Shown here piece after piece: positions 36,398 through 46,039 of a stretch of DNA of 64,000 bases. Numbering within the stretch: position 1 is the first letter of the stretch; every line of letters starts with the position of its first letter. The notes beneath the pieces were generated by a model, which worked only from the letters and a program-made list of their open reading frames with translations, had not been told where the DNA came from and searched no databases. The stretch is taken from positions 1 to 64,000 of the forward strand of contig NZ_WRXO01000012.1 of assembly GCF_009758125.1 (NCBI RefSeq). Direction: 5' to 3'. The stretch is from Chitinophaga oryziterrae. Its GTDB lineage: Bacteria; Bacteroidota; Bacteroidia; Chitinophagales; Chitinophagaceae. Position numbers and translations under genes: made by a program.

Positions 36398-36775
36398 ATG
36401 AAAATATTTAACATCTTTTTCGTGGTCGTGTTCATCATTTTTGCAGGACTGCAATACAATGATCCTGATCCATACGTATGGATGCCCATTTACTTATATG
36501 GTGCATTGTTTTGTTACCTGGCAGCAAAAAAACGTTTTTACAGGAAGGCTTATCTGTTTGGTGTTTTTATTTACCTGGTATATGCTGCCTATCTCTTCTT
36601 TGATAAAACAGGAGTACTCGACTGGGCCATAGAACATCATGGTGAGAATATCGCCGGAACAATGAAAGCATCCACACCATGGATAGAAGAAACAAGAGAA
36701 TTCTTCGGATTGTTTATTGTGATAGCGGTATTAATGACGAACTATGTTTACGCAGGAAGAGTCGCTAAGAAATAA
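36398..36775 (+). CDS. TMEM220-family transmembrane protein
   Basis: A 125-residue membrane protein with four predicted helices: FNIFFVVVFIIFAGLQ, PIYLYGALFCYLAA, AYLFGVFIYLVYAAYLFF and FFGLFIVIAVLMTNYVY. The QYNDPDPYVWMPIY segment after the first helix is the TMEM220 signature. The function of this family, shared with eukaryotes, is unknown. The stop codon lies inside a bidirectional terminator shared with the convergent ThuA-fusion gene. Confidence 0.85.
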   Translation: MKIFNIFFVVVFIIFAGLQYNDPDPYVWMPIYLYGALFCYLAAKKRFYRKAYLFGVFIYLVYAAYLFFDKTGVLDWAIEHHGENIAGTMKASTPWIEETREFFGLFIVIAVLMTNYVYAGRVAKK

Positions 36776-36837
36776 ATTTCTATAAATAAAAAAAGCCCCG
36801 GCACATTTGCCGGGGCTTTTTTTATTTATAGAAATTT
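36774..36837. terminator. Bidirectional terminator covering both stop codons
   Basis: A perfect 30-bp inverted repeat with a CATT loop: the GC core AGCCCCGGCA/TGCCGGGGCT is flanked by A7/T7 runs and then ATAAATAGA-type flanks. Each convergent gene ends within an arm, so the stop codon is part of the stem on both sides. Confidence 0.95.
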
Positions 36838-39800
36838 ACTTTGTCTGTAACTGGAACGATCCGATACCCAGTGATGTTTTTTCATTTGCATCAGCGGCTT
36901 TAATACGGAAATAGAGTGAATGATGCTGACCGTCTGTAACAGGAGTAGTGAGGGAAATGATAGCGTTGTTAGGCGCTTTCGGTTTCGCACCAGGCCCAAT
37001 TGTCACTTCACCCAGCTTAGTACCATCCATCTTATCCAGGAAGGCTTCTACTACATAACCATATTGCAGCGCTTCCTGAGAGAAATAAATGATGTTGATA
37101 CCAGCAACTGCAGTGAGATCAATGTTTTTGTAAAGTACCCATGCGTTGGCAGTAGGAATCAGCATCTTCAGACCATTTATTTCGAAAGTAGATACTCCAT
37201 CCGATTTATCAAATTCAGCAGCCGGTAATTTCGGACTACGTAACATGATCGCATCACTACCAGTAATAGGACGGATACCAGGACCACCTTTATCAGTGTA
37301 ACTGGCTATGATATATAACACGCCGTTATCTTTTTCAGGCATGTTGTTAGTGGCATCTACCGTTCCTACCAGCGGAAGAGAAACCTGCTTCTTTGCTGTT
37401 GAGCCAAGAGACATTATATATTCTACCAGTTGATGCGCTTCTCCCTGTGTTAATGTAGGATGCGCAGACATCGCTGTTTCTCCCCATACACCACTGCCTC
37501 CTTTGATGATCTTGCTGGCGAGGTAATCAGGAGCAGCAGGATCATCTTTGTATTTATCCGCTACTTGTTTGAAAGATGGCCCGATAGATTTTTCATCTGC
37601 CTTATGACAGGTTTTACAATCACCGGATTCTACCATGTTCTTACCGGCAATAGCACCTGTAATAATCTGGTGGCCCTGCTGAGGAATAGCTGCCTTATCA
37701 CTTCCTTCCATATATTCTGCATGGATGAAAATATTATTTACATCTATCTTTTTATCTGCAGTAGAACCATCTTCTTTATCGCTGACAGATACGCTATAGA
37801 ATACCAGCTTACCAGGGAAATAGAACATTTTATTTCCTGTGATATCCACCTTTACATCAGGCGTTTCATTACCTGCATAAAGTTCAAGTCCCTTGCTGCG
37901 CGTAACCGCTCCTTTACTATCTTTTACTTCTACAGCTACCGCATATTCTCCGGCAGTCGTAAACGTATATTCTATTTCAGGTTCAGTCGTTTCTTTCTTA
38001 TTACCATTACCCAGGAACCAGAGATAAGTGAGTTTATCTCCATCAGGATCTTTAGATCCTTTGGCGCTCAGTTTTACTTTAAATGGTAATCCTCCGGATA
38101 ATTTACTGGCTTCTATGTTAGCTACCGGAGCACGGTTACCTCCATTGTAGTCGATACGGGAAAGACCAGCATCCTTATTCTTGCTAAACCATCCGTTACC
38201 ATATTCCAGCAGGTATATGCGGCCGTCCGGTCCCATTTCCATGTCTATGATAGCATTGAATTTGGTTCCAGGCATGAAAGGCTCCATCTTGGAGAAGTTG
38301 TTATCCTTATCGAATGTAACCGCTTTGATCCATCCGCGCATCCAGTCGTAAATGAAGAACTTATTGTTATAGTAATCCGGTAAACGGGTTTCTTTTGGAT
38401 ATAACTCATTATAGTATACCGGACCAGCCATTGCATTACGCCCGCCGCTACCTACAGATGGGAAATCCGGAGACTTCGCATATGGATACCAGATGAATGC
38501 TGGTTGTGCCGGTGGCAGGTTTTTAATACCTGTATTATTACGTGAGTTGTTAACCGGTTTCTCAGGATCAAATGCAGGACCGCTTTCACCCGTTTCGTAG
38601 TTGTATAAACGATATGGATAATTGTTCCCTACGAACATCGGGTATCCGAAGTTACCTGCTTTCTTTGCCTGGTTGATCTCATCATAACCACGGGGGCCAC
38701 GGTTAGGATCATCATTGTTAGCATCAGGCCCTACTTCACCCCAATAAGCAAACCCATTTTTACGATCTATTGAAATACGGTAAGGGTTACGTGTTCCCAT
38801 CGCAAATATTTCCGGTCTGGTATTAGGTGTTCCTGGTTTAAACAGGTTGCCTTCCGGAATAGAATAAGTACCATCCGCTGCCACTTTAATACGCAGGATC
38901 TTACCTCGCAGATCATTACTGTTGGCAGAAGTACGACGACCATCATATTGCAGATGACCAGGACGATCATCTAATGGGGCATACCCGTTGTTCACGTATT
39001 TCTGTCCGGGTTCATCGAATGGCGTGCTGTTATCACCTGTAGAAAGATATAATAATCCACCCGGACCGAAAGCGATAGAACCACCGGTATGACAACAGAT
39101 ATTACGTTGTGAATACAGTTGCAGGATTATTTTTTCTGATGATGAATCTATTACGTTATTCTCAAACTTAAAGCGGGACAACCTGTTTACAGAAGTATCC
39201 GCCGGAGAGTAATAAATATATACGTAGTGGTTAGCACTAAAGTCGGGATCAGCACATAATCCAAGTACCCCTTCTTCTGCATTCACATTTGGTGTTTCCG
39301 TTTTGTAGTATACACGGAGGAAACCTGCCTGAGATAATTTCTTAGTAGATTGATTGAAATACATGATCTCTCCACGACGCTGTGCTATCAGGATATTCAG
39401 ATCAGGTAAAACGGTCATTTCTGTAGGTTCGAAGAACTCTCCGGATACCAGTACATCTTTGGCAAAACGGTCTTCTGCAGGCACACGCAGTGTGGTAGCC
39501 TTACTGAAATCCAGTGTTTCATTACCACCGATAGCGTATTTGATACCACCGAGGATATGTTTGAGATAGTTTGGTTCTGAATAAGATTCATCGGTATGAC
39601 CTAACTCTGTGTAGAAGGCACGACCACCATCAAAATCATGATACCAGCTGATAGGATGATCAGCACCGTTTTTACCACCTTCGTAAGTTTTCTCATCTAC
39701 AGTGATTAAAACATGCGTTTCTTTACTGATCTTTTTAAAATTGTACCACTCGTCGGAATGTTCCCATTTTTCAGGCAATCCAACGGTAGCAGGAAATGTT

Positions 39801-40258
39801 TTATCCTTTATTATTAGTGTGGCTTTATGAACACCGGCAGGATGATTATCGAAGTAAGCACCGACCAGTTGTCCGTACCATCCCCAGTCGTATTCAGTAT
39901 CTGTAGCGGAGTGAATCCCTACGTAACCACCGCCCGACTGTATATATCTTTCAAAATCCGCCTCCTGGTAATTATCCAGTATGTCTCCTGTAGTATTCAG
40001 GAAAATAACAGCAGCGTATTTCTGCAAAGTATCTTCGTTGAAGTTGGCAGCGTTTTCTGTAGTATCTACATCAAAACCATTTTCCTGTCCCAGTTTCTGA
40101 AGGGCTTTGATACCGGCAGGGATAGAAGCATGGCGGAAGCCAGCGGTTTTGGTAAATACCAGTACCCGGGGATTTCCCGGGCGGATTTTCTTCTGGCAGC
40201 TTGTTAATACTGTTCCCAGTACTAACAGCAGCGTGATAAATAGGTACCTGATTTGCAT
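36836..40258 (-). CDS. ThuA - PQQ sugar dehydrogenase - PKD - cytochrome c fusion lipoprotein
   Basis: A 1140-residue lipoprotein (lipobox LTSC, Cys21). Domains in order: ThuA-like (~30-245; HSATDTEYDWGWYG, WYHDFDGGRAFYTELGHTDE), glucose/sorbosone dehydrogenase-type six-bladed propeller (~260-690; CCHTGGSIAFGPGGLLYLS, MGTRNPYRISID), PKD (~705-790; GSKDPDGDKLTYLW), cytochrome c (~875-965; heme CKTCH, later Met in WGETAMSAHP) and a C-terminal beta-sandwich resembling a carbohydrate-binding module. It is the last gene of a seven-gene operon. By domain content it oxidises a sugar in the periplasm and passes electrons to its own cytochrome domain (inference). Confidence 0.88.
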   Translation of the reverse strand: MQIRYLFITLLLVLGTVLTSCQKKIRPGNPRVLVFTKTAGFRHASIPAGIKALQKLGQENGFDVDTTENAANFNEDTLQKYAAVIFLNTTGDILDNYQEADFERYIQSGGGYVGIHSATDTEYDWGWYGQLVGAYFDNHPAGVHKATLIIKDKTFPATVGLPEKWEHSDEWYNFKKISKETHVLITVDEKTYEGGKNGADHPISWYHDFDGGRAFYTELGHTDESYSEPNYLKHILGGIKYAIGGNETLDFSKATTLRVPAEDRFAKDVLVSGEFFEPTEMTVLPDLNILIAQRRGEIMYFNQSTKKLSQAGFLRVYYKTETPNVNAEEGVLGLCADPDFSANHYVYIYYSPADTSVNRLSRFKFENNVIDSSSEKIILQLYSQRNICCHTGGSIAFGPGGLLYLSTGDNSTPFDEPGQKYVNNGYAPLDDRPGHLQYDGRRTSANSNDLRGKILRIKVAADGTYSIPEGNLFKPGTPNTRPEIFAMGTRNPYRISIDRKNGFAYWGEVGPDANNDDPNRGPRGYDEINQAKKAGNFGYPMFVGNNYPYRLYNYETGESGPAFDPEKPVNNSRNNTGIKNLPPAQPAFIWYPYAKSPDFPSVGSGGRNAMAGPVYYNELYPKETRLPDYYNNKFFIYDWMRGWIKAVTFDKDNNFSKMEPFMPGTKFNAIIDMEMGPDGRIYLLEYGNGWFSKNKDAGLSRIDYNGGNRAPVANIEASKLSGGLPFKVKLSAKGSKDPDGDKLTYLWFLGNGNKKETTEPEIEYTFTTAGEYAVAVEVKDSKGAVTRSKGLELYAGNETPDVKVDITGNKMFYFPGKLVFYSVSVSDKEDGSTADKKIDVNNIFIHAEYMEGSDKAAIPQQGHQIITGAIAGKNMVESGDCKTCHKADEKSIGPSFKQVADKYKDDPAAPDYLASKIIKGGSGVWGETAMSAHPTLTQGEAHQLVEYIMSLGSTAKKQVSLPLVGTVDATNNMPEKDNGVLYIIASYTDKGGPGIRPITGSDAIMLRSPKLPAAEFDKSDGVSTFEINGLKMLIPTANAWVLYKNIDLTAVAGINIIYFSQEALQYGYVVEAFLDKMDGTKLGEVTIGPGAKPKAPNNAIISLTTPVTDGQHHSLYFRIKAADANEKTSLGIGSFQLQTK

Positions 40259-40276
40259 GATAGTCTGTAATTGAGT

Positions 40277-41029
40277 CTATGATTTCTTCTTAATGTTCAT
40301 TGCGTAACGGAGCCCTCCTAATACATGTTGCAGGTATATGGGGTCTGCATAGGATTCTTTTGTATGTCCCAGTTCCGTGTAGAATGCACGTCCACCTTCA
40401 AAATCGTGGTACCAGCACATGGGGTGATTATCGCCGTTCGTACCACCTTCATAAGAATGTTCATCTATTTTGATGAGTACATGTACATCGGGGTTAAGAT
40501 CTTTGAAGTTATACCATTCATCCCAGCGTACCCAGGTTTCACCCAGATGACGGGTAGCATCGTTGTTCCTGTCTACTATTTGCAGGGTAGCGTTTTGTTG
40601 TTTCGGATGACTGGTAAACCAGGCGCCGACCAGTTTATTGTACCATGGCCAGTCGTACTCAGTATCCGTAGCAGCGTGAATGCCCATAAATCCGCCGCCA
40701 TTATGAATATATGTTTCCATAGCGGTTTGTTCTTCCTCATTTAATACATTGCCTGTAGTGTTGAGAAAGAGGATAGCAGCGTATCTTTTCAGGTCCTTGT
40801 TATTAAATACGCTGGCATTTTCTGTGGTATCTACCTCGAAACCGTTTTCCTGTCCGAGTTTGATCATGGCCAGTTTACCTGCAGGGATGCAGTCGTGGTG
40901 GAAACCTGCTGTTTTGGTAAACACCAGTAATCGTGGTTTTGCTTTTGCCTGTATACGTATGAGCGGCAAAACTGCCAGCACTATTATAAATGCTGGCAGT
41001 AGTAGTTTTTTTACGTGGTTCTTATTCAT
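40277..41029 (-). CDS. ThuA-domain protein
   Basis: A 250-residue exported protein with an N-terminal hydrophobic segment (LLLPAFIIVLAVLPLI) and one ThuA domain (class I glutamine amidotransferase-like fold): VFTKTAGFHHDCIPAGK, ILFLNTTGNVL, GGGFMGIHAATDTEYDW, WYHDFEGGRAFYTELGHTKE. It is very similar to the ThuA part of the fusion protein encoded next, with the same order of motifs, so the fusion probably arose by duplication of this gene. ThuA proteins are linked to oxidation of trehalose and other disaccharides to 3-keto forms. It lies 9 bp from the DUF1080 gene upstream. Confidence 0.88.
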   Translation of the reverse strand: MNKNHVKKLLLPAFIIVLAVLPLIRIQAKAKPRLLVFTKTAGFHHDCIPAGKLAMIKLGQENGFEVDTTENASVFNNKDLKRYAAILFLNTTGNVLNEEEQTAMETYIHNGGGFMGIHAATDTEYDWPWYNKLVGAWFTSHPKQQNATLQIVDRNNDATRHLGETWVRWDEWYNFKDLNPDVHVLIKIDEHSYEGGTNGDNHPMCWYHDFEGGRAFYTELGHTKESYADPIYLQHVLGGLRYAMNIKKKS

Positions 41030-41038
41030 GATATTTTA

Positions 41039-41752
41039 TTATAGTACGCGGATCTTGATATCACGGTACCAAACCTGGTCACCATGATCCTGTAAAGCGA
41101 TATGCCCTTTTGCATATTCTCCAAAACCTTTCCAGTTTTTGAATTTGCTGTTCGCCAGGAGTTCTTTCCATTCGTCACTACCCATTGTTGTTTCGATGGT
41201 TTTAGTACCATTGAGCCAGAAGGTAAGATGACCATCTTTCTTTAAGATCCTTGCTTTGTTCCACTCTCCCACTGGTTTAGCAGCATTGCTTACAGATTTC
41301 TTCATATCATACAGATCACCGGAATTGTGTTTAGTTATTTTACCATCCGGATGTTTAGCATCGTCCAGTACCTGCATTTCAGGGCCAGTTAAATAGGTAG
41401 CGCCAAATTTAGGGTCTTCATGAACGCTAAAGATGATACCACTGTTACCTCCTTCTGATATTTTCCATTCCAACTGCAGATCGTAGTTTTCATATTCATC
41501 ATTGGTAACGAGGTCACCGCCTTCTGCACCGTTTTTCTTTGCGGCTTCGTCTGTAGTGAGTGCACCATCAACTACCTGCCAGGAAGCAGTCGCTTCTTTT
41601 TTCAGGTAAGTATGCCAGCCTGCTTTATCTGTACCATCGAATAATAATTTCCATCCTGCTTTTTTCTCCTGGGCAGTAAGGGTATTTACTTTCTGTGCAG
41701 ACGTGGATAATGTGATCAGGCTGAGCGCCAGAACGGGAACGATATTCTTCAT
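41039..41752 (-). CDS. DUF1080 (3-keto-disaccharide hydrolase) protein
   Basis: From the ATG at 41752 (MKNIVPVLALSLITLSTSAQ) it is a 237-residue exported protein with a single DUF1080 domain: GWKLLFDGTDKAGWHTY, GGDLVTNDEYENYDLQLEWK, EGGNSGIIFSVHED, GPEMQVLDDAKHPDG and GHIALQDHGDQVWYRDIKI. The upstream frame to 41797 has no signal-peptide start and is excluded. Within this operon, next to a Gfo/Idh dehydrogenase and ThuA proteins, hydrolysis or lyase cleavage of a 3-keto-glycoside is the natural role; DUF1080 enzymes with this activity are established in Bacteroidota. Confidence 0.9.
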   Translation of the reverse strand: MKNIVPVLALSLITLSTSAQKVNTLTAQEKKAGWKLLFDGTDKAGWHTYLKKEATASWQVVDGALTTDEAAKKNGAEGGDLVTNDEYENYDLQLEWKISEGGNSGIIFSVHEDPKFGATYLTGPEMQVLDDAKHPDGKITKHNSGDLYDMKKSVSNAAKPVGEWNKARILKKDGHLTFWLNGTKTIETTMGSDEWKELLANSKFKNWKGFGEYAKGHIALQDHGDQVWYRDIKIRVL

Positions 41753-41833
41753 AATGAGTTTTTTAAGTTGGACCTGAGTAAAAAAAAGGTTGATCAAAAA
41801 CTATTGAATTGATCAACCTTCGTGGATAATGAT

Positions 41834-42241
41834 TTATTTCAAAGACAGAATGTATTTCACCATTTCTTTTGCATCGTCTTTTGGTAAGTCCGGATGAGGA
41901 AGCATCGCTACTTCACCCCAATGACCGCTACCACCAGCAATGACCTTGTCTACCAGCATATCGATGTTAGCATCGGTAGCTTCGTATTTCGCTGCTACTT
42001 CTTTGTAAGCAGGTCCTACCAGCTTCACATCTACCTTATGGCAGGTTTTACAGTCTTTCTGTTCTATCAGTGCTGCACCTTTAGAAGCGGCTGCCTCAGC
42101 GGCACCTGCTTTTACCATAGAGTTGTCTACCGGCGCTTCACTGCTGGCAGCTTCTTCTTTTTTCTCCGTGTTTTTACCTCCGCCACAGGCCGCCAGGAAA
42201 ACGGCGCTTAGTACAAAAGGCGCCAAAAAACGCATTCTCAT
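41834..42241 (-). CDS. c-type cytochrome lipoprotein
   Basis: Starting at MRMRFLAPFVLSAVFLAAC (ATG 42241) gives a 135-residue lipoprotein with Cys19 in the lipobox. One heme site, CKTCHK, lies mid-protein, with the expected axial Met in WGEVAMLPHPDLP. It closely parallels the cytochrome domain of the fusion protein encoded at 36836-40258 (GGSGVWGETAM there, GGSGHWGEVAM here). Likely an electron carrier for the operon's dehydrogenases. Confidence 0.88.
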   Translation of the reverse strand: MRMRFLAPFVLSAVFLAACGGGKNTEKKEEAASSEAPVDNSMVKAGAAEAAASKGAALIEQKDCKTCHKVDVKLVGPAYKEVAAKYEATDANIDMLVDKVIAGGSGHWGEVAMLPHPDLPKDDAKEMVKYILSLK

Positions 42242-42332
42242 TTTCAATTCATTTATATGTTCCAAAATTCAGATTTGACCCGTAAAATAATTATTATGAC
42301 GAATAATGATGGATGAATATGATATCCGGTAA

Positions 42333-43385
42333 TTAGAGTCCCAGGATTTTCTTATTCATAGCATCATCTGCTGCTCCTCCGGCAAAGTCATCGAATGCCT
42401 TCTCGGTTACGCGGATAATATGATCTTTGATGAACGGTGCACCTTCCCTGGCACCATCTTCCGGATGTTTGATACAACATTCCCATTCCAACACGGCCCA
42501 ACCGGCAAAATCGTACTGGGTAAGTTTACTGAATACGGACTTGAAATCTACCTGTCCGTCGCCGAGAGAGCGGAACCTTCCCGGGCGGTCTATCCATCCC
42601 TGGTAACCTCCGTATACGCCGGAACGGCCGGTAGGATTGAATTCTGCATCCTTTACATGGAACATCTTTATTTTCTCATGGTAGATATCGATGTATTCCA
42701 GGTAGTTGAGACATTGGAGTACGAAGTGGCTCGGATCGTAGAGCAGGCAGGCACGATTGTGATTGCCGGTAGCTTCGAGGAAGCGTTCGTAAGAGATACC
42801 ATCGTGCAGGTCTTCACCCGGGTGAATTTCGTAGCAGAGATCTACTCCGTTTGCGTCGAATTCATTTAAGATAGGCAACCAGCGTGCGGCCAGTTCCTTG
42901 AATCCAGCTTCCACCAGGCCCTGTGGGCGTTGTGGCCAGGGATATACGGTATGCCACATTAAGGCGCCGCTGAAAGTAGCATGTGCGTTCAATCCCAGGT
43001 TTTTACTGGCTTTAGCCGCGTACTTTAGCTGGTTCACCGCCCATTCTGTTCTTGCTTTTGGATTACCTCTCACTTCCGGCGCTGCGAATACATCGAACAA
43101 TTCACTGTAGGCAGGGTTTACCGCTACCAGTTGTCCCTGCAGGTGTGTGGACAGTTCGGTGATTTCGAGCCCCGCAGCGTTCACGATGCCTTTGATCTCG
43201 TCCGCATAAGTTTTGCTTTCCGCCGCCTTTTTAAGATCGAGTATGTTTGGATCTGAGGTAGGGATCTGTACGCCTTTGAAGCCCAGGCTTGCCGCCCATT
43301 TACAGATACCTTCCAGTGTATTGAAAGGAGCTTTATCTCCGAGGAATTGTGCCAGGAATATTCCGGGACCTTTAATAGTTCTCAT
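42333..43385 (-). CDS. Sugar phosphate isomerase/epimerase family protein
   Basis: A 350-residue TIM-barrel protein of the xylose-isomerase-like (AP endonuclease 2) superfamily. Strand-end metal ligands are visible in CYEIHPGEDLHDG, LYDPSHFVLQ, MFHVKDAEF and AVLEWECCIKHPEDGARE. No signal peptide. Its ATG shares one base with the stop of the Gfo/Idh gene upstream, so translation is coupled. Isomerases of this type accompany Gfo/Idh/MocA oxidoreductases in inositol and 3-keto-sugar pathways. Substrate unproven. Confidence 0.88.
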   Translation of the reverse strand: MRTIKGPGIFLAQFLGDKAPFNTLEGICKWAASLGFKGVQIPTSDPNILDLKKAAESKTYADEIKGIVNAAGLEITELSTHLQGQLVAVNPAYSELFDVFAAPEVRGNPKARTEWAVNQLKYAAKASKNLGLNAHATFSGALMWHTVYPWPQRPQGLVEAGFKELAARWLPILNEFDANGVDLCYEIHPGEDLHDGISYERFLEATGNHNRACLLYDPSHFVLQCLNYLEYIDIYHEKIKMFHVKDAEFNPTGRSGVYGGYQGWIDRPGRFRSLGDGQVDFKSVFSKLTQYDFAGWAVLEWECCIKHPEDGAREGAPFIKDHIIRVTEKAFDDFAGGAADDAMNKKILGL

Positions 43386-44551
43386 TAGATTTCAAATTTT
43401 GTCCATTTCTGCTCACTCTGTCCGGATCTCACCACGTTATCAATAAATGCCATTCCGCGTACGCCTTCTGCTACACTAGGGAAATCCAGTGCTTCTGCGG
43501 AAGGAGTTCTACCGCTGATCTTCGCCTGCAAAGTGAGGGCAAAGTTGCGATAGAGGTTACCAAATGCTTCCAGGTAGCCTTCCGGGTGTCCACCGGGAGT
43601 CCTTGTGTTCTGGATAGCATAGGAACTCTGGTATCCGCCATAGTTATTACCTGCGCGATATACCTGGGTGGGTTTATCCAGCCATTTTACCAGCAGGGTG
43701 TTGGGTTCCATCTGCGACCATTCCAGGCCACCGTTTTCACCGTATACCCTTATTTTCAACGCGTTCTCTTCACCGGCAGCAACCTGGGAGGCCATTAATA
43801 CCCCGGTGGCTCCATTATCAAAACGCAGCAGTACAGCCCCATCATCATCCAGACCACGGCCTGGTACTACGATGTTGAGATCGGCACATAACTGGTCAAT
43901 TTTTGTACCACTGATATATTCGGCGAGATTAGCGGCGTGTGTACCGATATCTCCCATACAGCCACTCTTGCCGGAGCGTTTGGGATCTGTTCTCCAGGCC
44001 GCGCCTGCATTGCCTTCCTTTTCAGTAGGTTTGCTTAACCAGCCTTGTGGATATTCCACGTACACTTTGCGGATTTTCCCGAATACGCCGTCTTTTACCA
44101 TCTGACGGGCCTGTTTCACGAGTGGATATCCGGTATAAGTATGTGTTAAGAGCAAGGTAAGACCTGTTTCTTCTACTTTCGCTTTCAGCAGTTTAGCTTC
44201 CTCGAGGGTGAAGGTGATAGGTTTTTCCACAACTACATTAAAGCCTTTATCGAGCGCCATCATTGCGGGTTCGAAGTGGGCGAAGTTGGGGGTTACAATG
44301 GTAATAAAGTCCAGTTTTTCAGCTGCGGGTAAAGCTGCTTCTTTCTCCAGCATGGTCTTATAGTCTGTATAAGTGCGGCTTGGATCGAGGAAGAGTATCT
44401 TTCCTGATTCTATGGCCACTTCCGGGTTTACGCTGAGAGCGCCGGCTTTGAGTTCTACAAGTCCGTCCATGTTGGCTGCAATACGATGGATTGCACCGAT
44501 GAAGGCATCTTTTCCGCCTCCGATCATTCCCATTCTTAACTTACGGTTCAT
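43385..44551 (-). CDS. Gfo/Idh/MocA-family oxidoreductase
   Basis: A 388-residue NAD(P)-dependent dehydrogenase: the Rossmann start KLRMGMIGGGKDAFIGAIHR, the EKPI(T) motif in VVVEKPITFTLEEAKLL and the catalytic-side GDIGTHAANLAEYISG histidine block. No twin-arginine or other signal, so it acts in the cytoplasm. It overlaps the isomerase gene by one base. Homologues oxidise C3 of glucosides or handle the keto product, which matches the DUF1080 and ThuA partners. Confidence 0.92.
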   Translation of the reverse strand: MNRKLRMGMIGGGKDAFIGAIHRIAANMDGLVELKAGALSVNPEVAIESGKILFLDPSRTYTDYKTMLEKEAALPAAEKLDFITIVTPNFAHFEPAMMALDKGFNVVVEKPITFTLEEAKLLKAKVEETGLTLLLTHTYTGYPLVKQARQMVKDGVFGKIRKVYVEYPQGWLSKPTEKEGNAGAAWRTDPKRSGKSGCMGDIGTHAANLAEYISGTKIDQLCADLNIVVPGRGLDDDGAVLLRFDNGATGVLMASQVAAGEENALKIRVYGENGGLEWSQMEPNTLLVKWLDKPTQVYRAGNNYGGYQSSYAIQNTRTPGGHPEGYLEAFGNLYRNFALTLQAKISGRTPSAEALDFPSVAEGVRGMAFIDNVVRSGQSEQKWTKFEI

Positions 44552-44572
44552 ATGCTTTTTTTCTTATTGAGT

Positions 44573-45808
44573 TTAAACGTTATGGGCTAATACTACTTTA
44601 GGCTTATTCCGGAATCTAATATATAAAAAAGTAAAGGCAACGATCAATATAATAGGCAAAATAGCTACAGTCATCAGGGTATCCCTACCTGCCTGTAATT
44701 CTGCCAACGCCTGATCCGCGCCCTGTACAAGTGCTTTTTGCTTATTGGCATCAAACCAGTTTCCCATAAAAGGTAATATAACGGCAACAGACAACATACC
44801 TGCACCGCCCATGATATTCAGTCCTAATGCACCGGTCTGCGGCATATATTCTGAGACAAAGCCCAGCATCGTTGGCCAGAAATAGCATACCCCTACAGCA
44901 AATACACCGGCAGCAGCAAATGTTTCATAACCGGAAGCCCTGCTCAACCAGAACAGACCCAGTGCCGCAAAGATGGAAGAAAATAACAGCATTCCTACGG
45001 GATTCAGGCGATGCACGACTGGTCCTGCAAATAAGCGGCCTATTGCCATGATACCATTAATGAACGCAAAAATAAGGATAGCAGGCACGCCTACCTGTCC
45101 CAGTAATGCGCTGATCCATTGCCCTGTGCCCAGTTCTGTGGAAGCGGTCAGGACCATACAAATGACCATGAAGAGGAAGAAGGGACCTATACAGGCCTTC
45201 AGCATCCCGCTATAGCTGATACCTGAAGCAGCGCGTTCTGTCTGGGGGAAGCGTAATGAGAAGAATAATCCGCCATATAATAAAGTAGGCACCAGCAGCA
45301 CGCACATCAGCGCGGTCCAGCTCATGTGCAGTTGTTCTATCATAAAATAGGCAATGAGCGCACCCAGAACATTACCACCAGGGAACCACATGTGAAAGCG
45401 GTTCAGCATTTTAGTTTTCTGTGTGCTGAAAATTGTAGCTACCAGTGGATTACAGGTGGCTTCAACACTACCATTGGCAATACCTATGAGCAAGGTACCG
45501 GCGAAGAGCGACCAGAAATTCCAGGCCATGATGGTCATGATAACACCTGCAATATGACCGAAGAAGGCGATGTAAATGATCTTTTTCATCCCCAGCAGGT
45601 CAATGAGCGGACCACCTACAATCTGGGCCAATGTGAAGCCCCAGAAGGCTGTACCGGCGATAAAGCCCAGTTGTTCCCCATTCAGGTTAAAATCATTTCC
45701 CCATATTTTCACGATCTCTGCCCTGATGGCAAAAGTCATGGCGGTAACGATTAAAGCAAGGCAACTTGTAAAAAAGAGTTTCCCAGGTTGAATAGTATTG
45801 TTTTTCAT
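44573..45808 (-). CDS. MFS sugar/nucleoside permease
   Basis: A 411-residue transporter with twelve hydrophobic segments in two halves, resembling the NupG/FucP-like branch of the major facilitator superfamily. The first gene of the minus-strand operon; ~21 bp from the Gfo/Idh gene. It probably imports the product released in the periplasm by the DUF1080/ThuA enzymes for the cytoplasmic dehydrogenase and isomerase. The ~400-bp gap upstream (45809-46214) carries a terminator and otherwise AT-rich sequence with no gene. Confidence 0.88.
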   Translation of the reverse strand: MKNNTIQPGKLFFTSCLALIVTAMTFAIRAEIVKIWGNDFNLNGEQLGFIAGTAFWGFTLAQIVGGPLIDLLGMKKIIYIAFFGHIAGVIMTIMAWNFWSLFAGTLLIGIANGSVEATCNPLVATIFSTQKTKMLNRFHMWFPGGNVLGALIAYFMIEQLHMSWTALMCVLLVPTLLYGGLFFSLRFPQTERAASGISYSGMLKACIGPFFLFMVICMVLTASTELGTGQWISALLGQVGVPAILIFAFINGIMAIGRLFAGPVVHRLNPVGMLLFSSIFAALGLFWLSRASGYETFAAAGVFAVGVCYFWPTMLGFVSEYMPQTGALGLNIMGGAGMLSVAVILPFMGNWFDANKQKALVQGADQALAELQAGRDTLMTVAILPIILIVAFTFLYIRFRNKPKVVLAHNV

Positions 45809-46011
45809 AACGGTTGCGGAATTTTTAAGGGTTTTGTTCGATTAAATGTAAAAAAACTCCGCGGATATTTTTTGCGTGATTTTAATAGCTGATTATAGTA
45901 GTCAATGTTTTTTGATACATTTTGTACAATTATTCAGATAATAAATACAATAACTTTATTAGGAAATTAGAAGAATAAGGGAATAGAGTATAAGGAGTTA
46001 GATAAAAAAGA

Positions 46012-46039
46012 AAGAGCCGGATAAGACTATCTGGCTCTT
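46012..46039. terminator. Hairpin AAGAGCCGGATA/TATCTGGCTCTT
   Basis: A 12-bp stem with one G-T pair and an AGAC loop in the divergent gap between the MFS operon and the GT2 gene. Both neighbours point away from it, so it is either the end of a small transcript or an attenuator. Confidence 0.45.
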
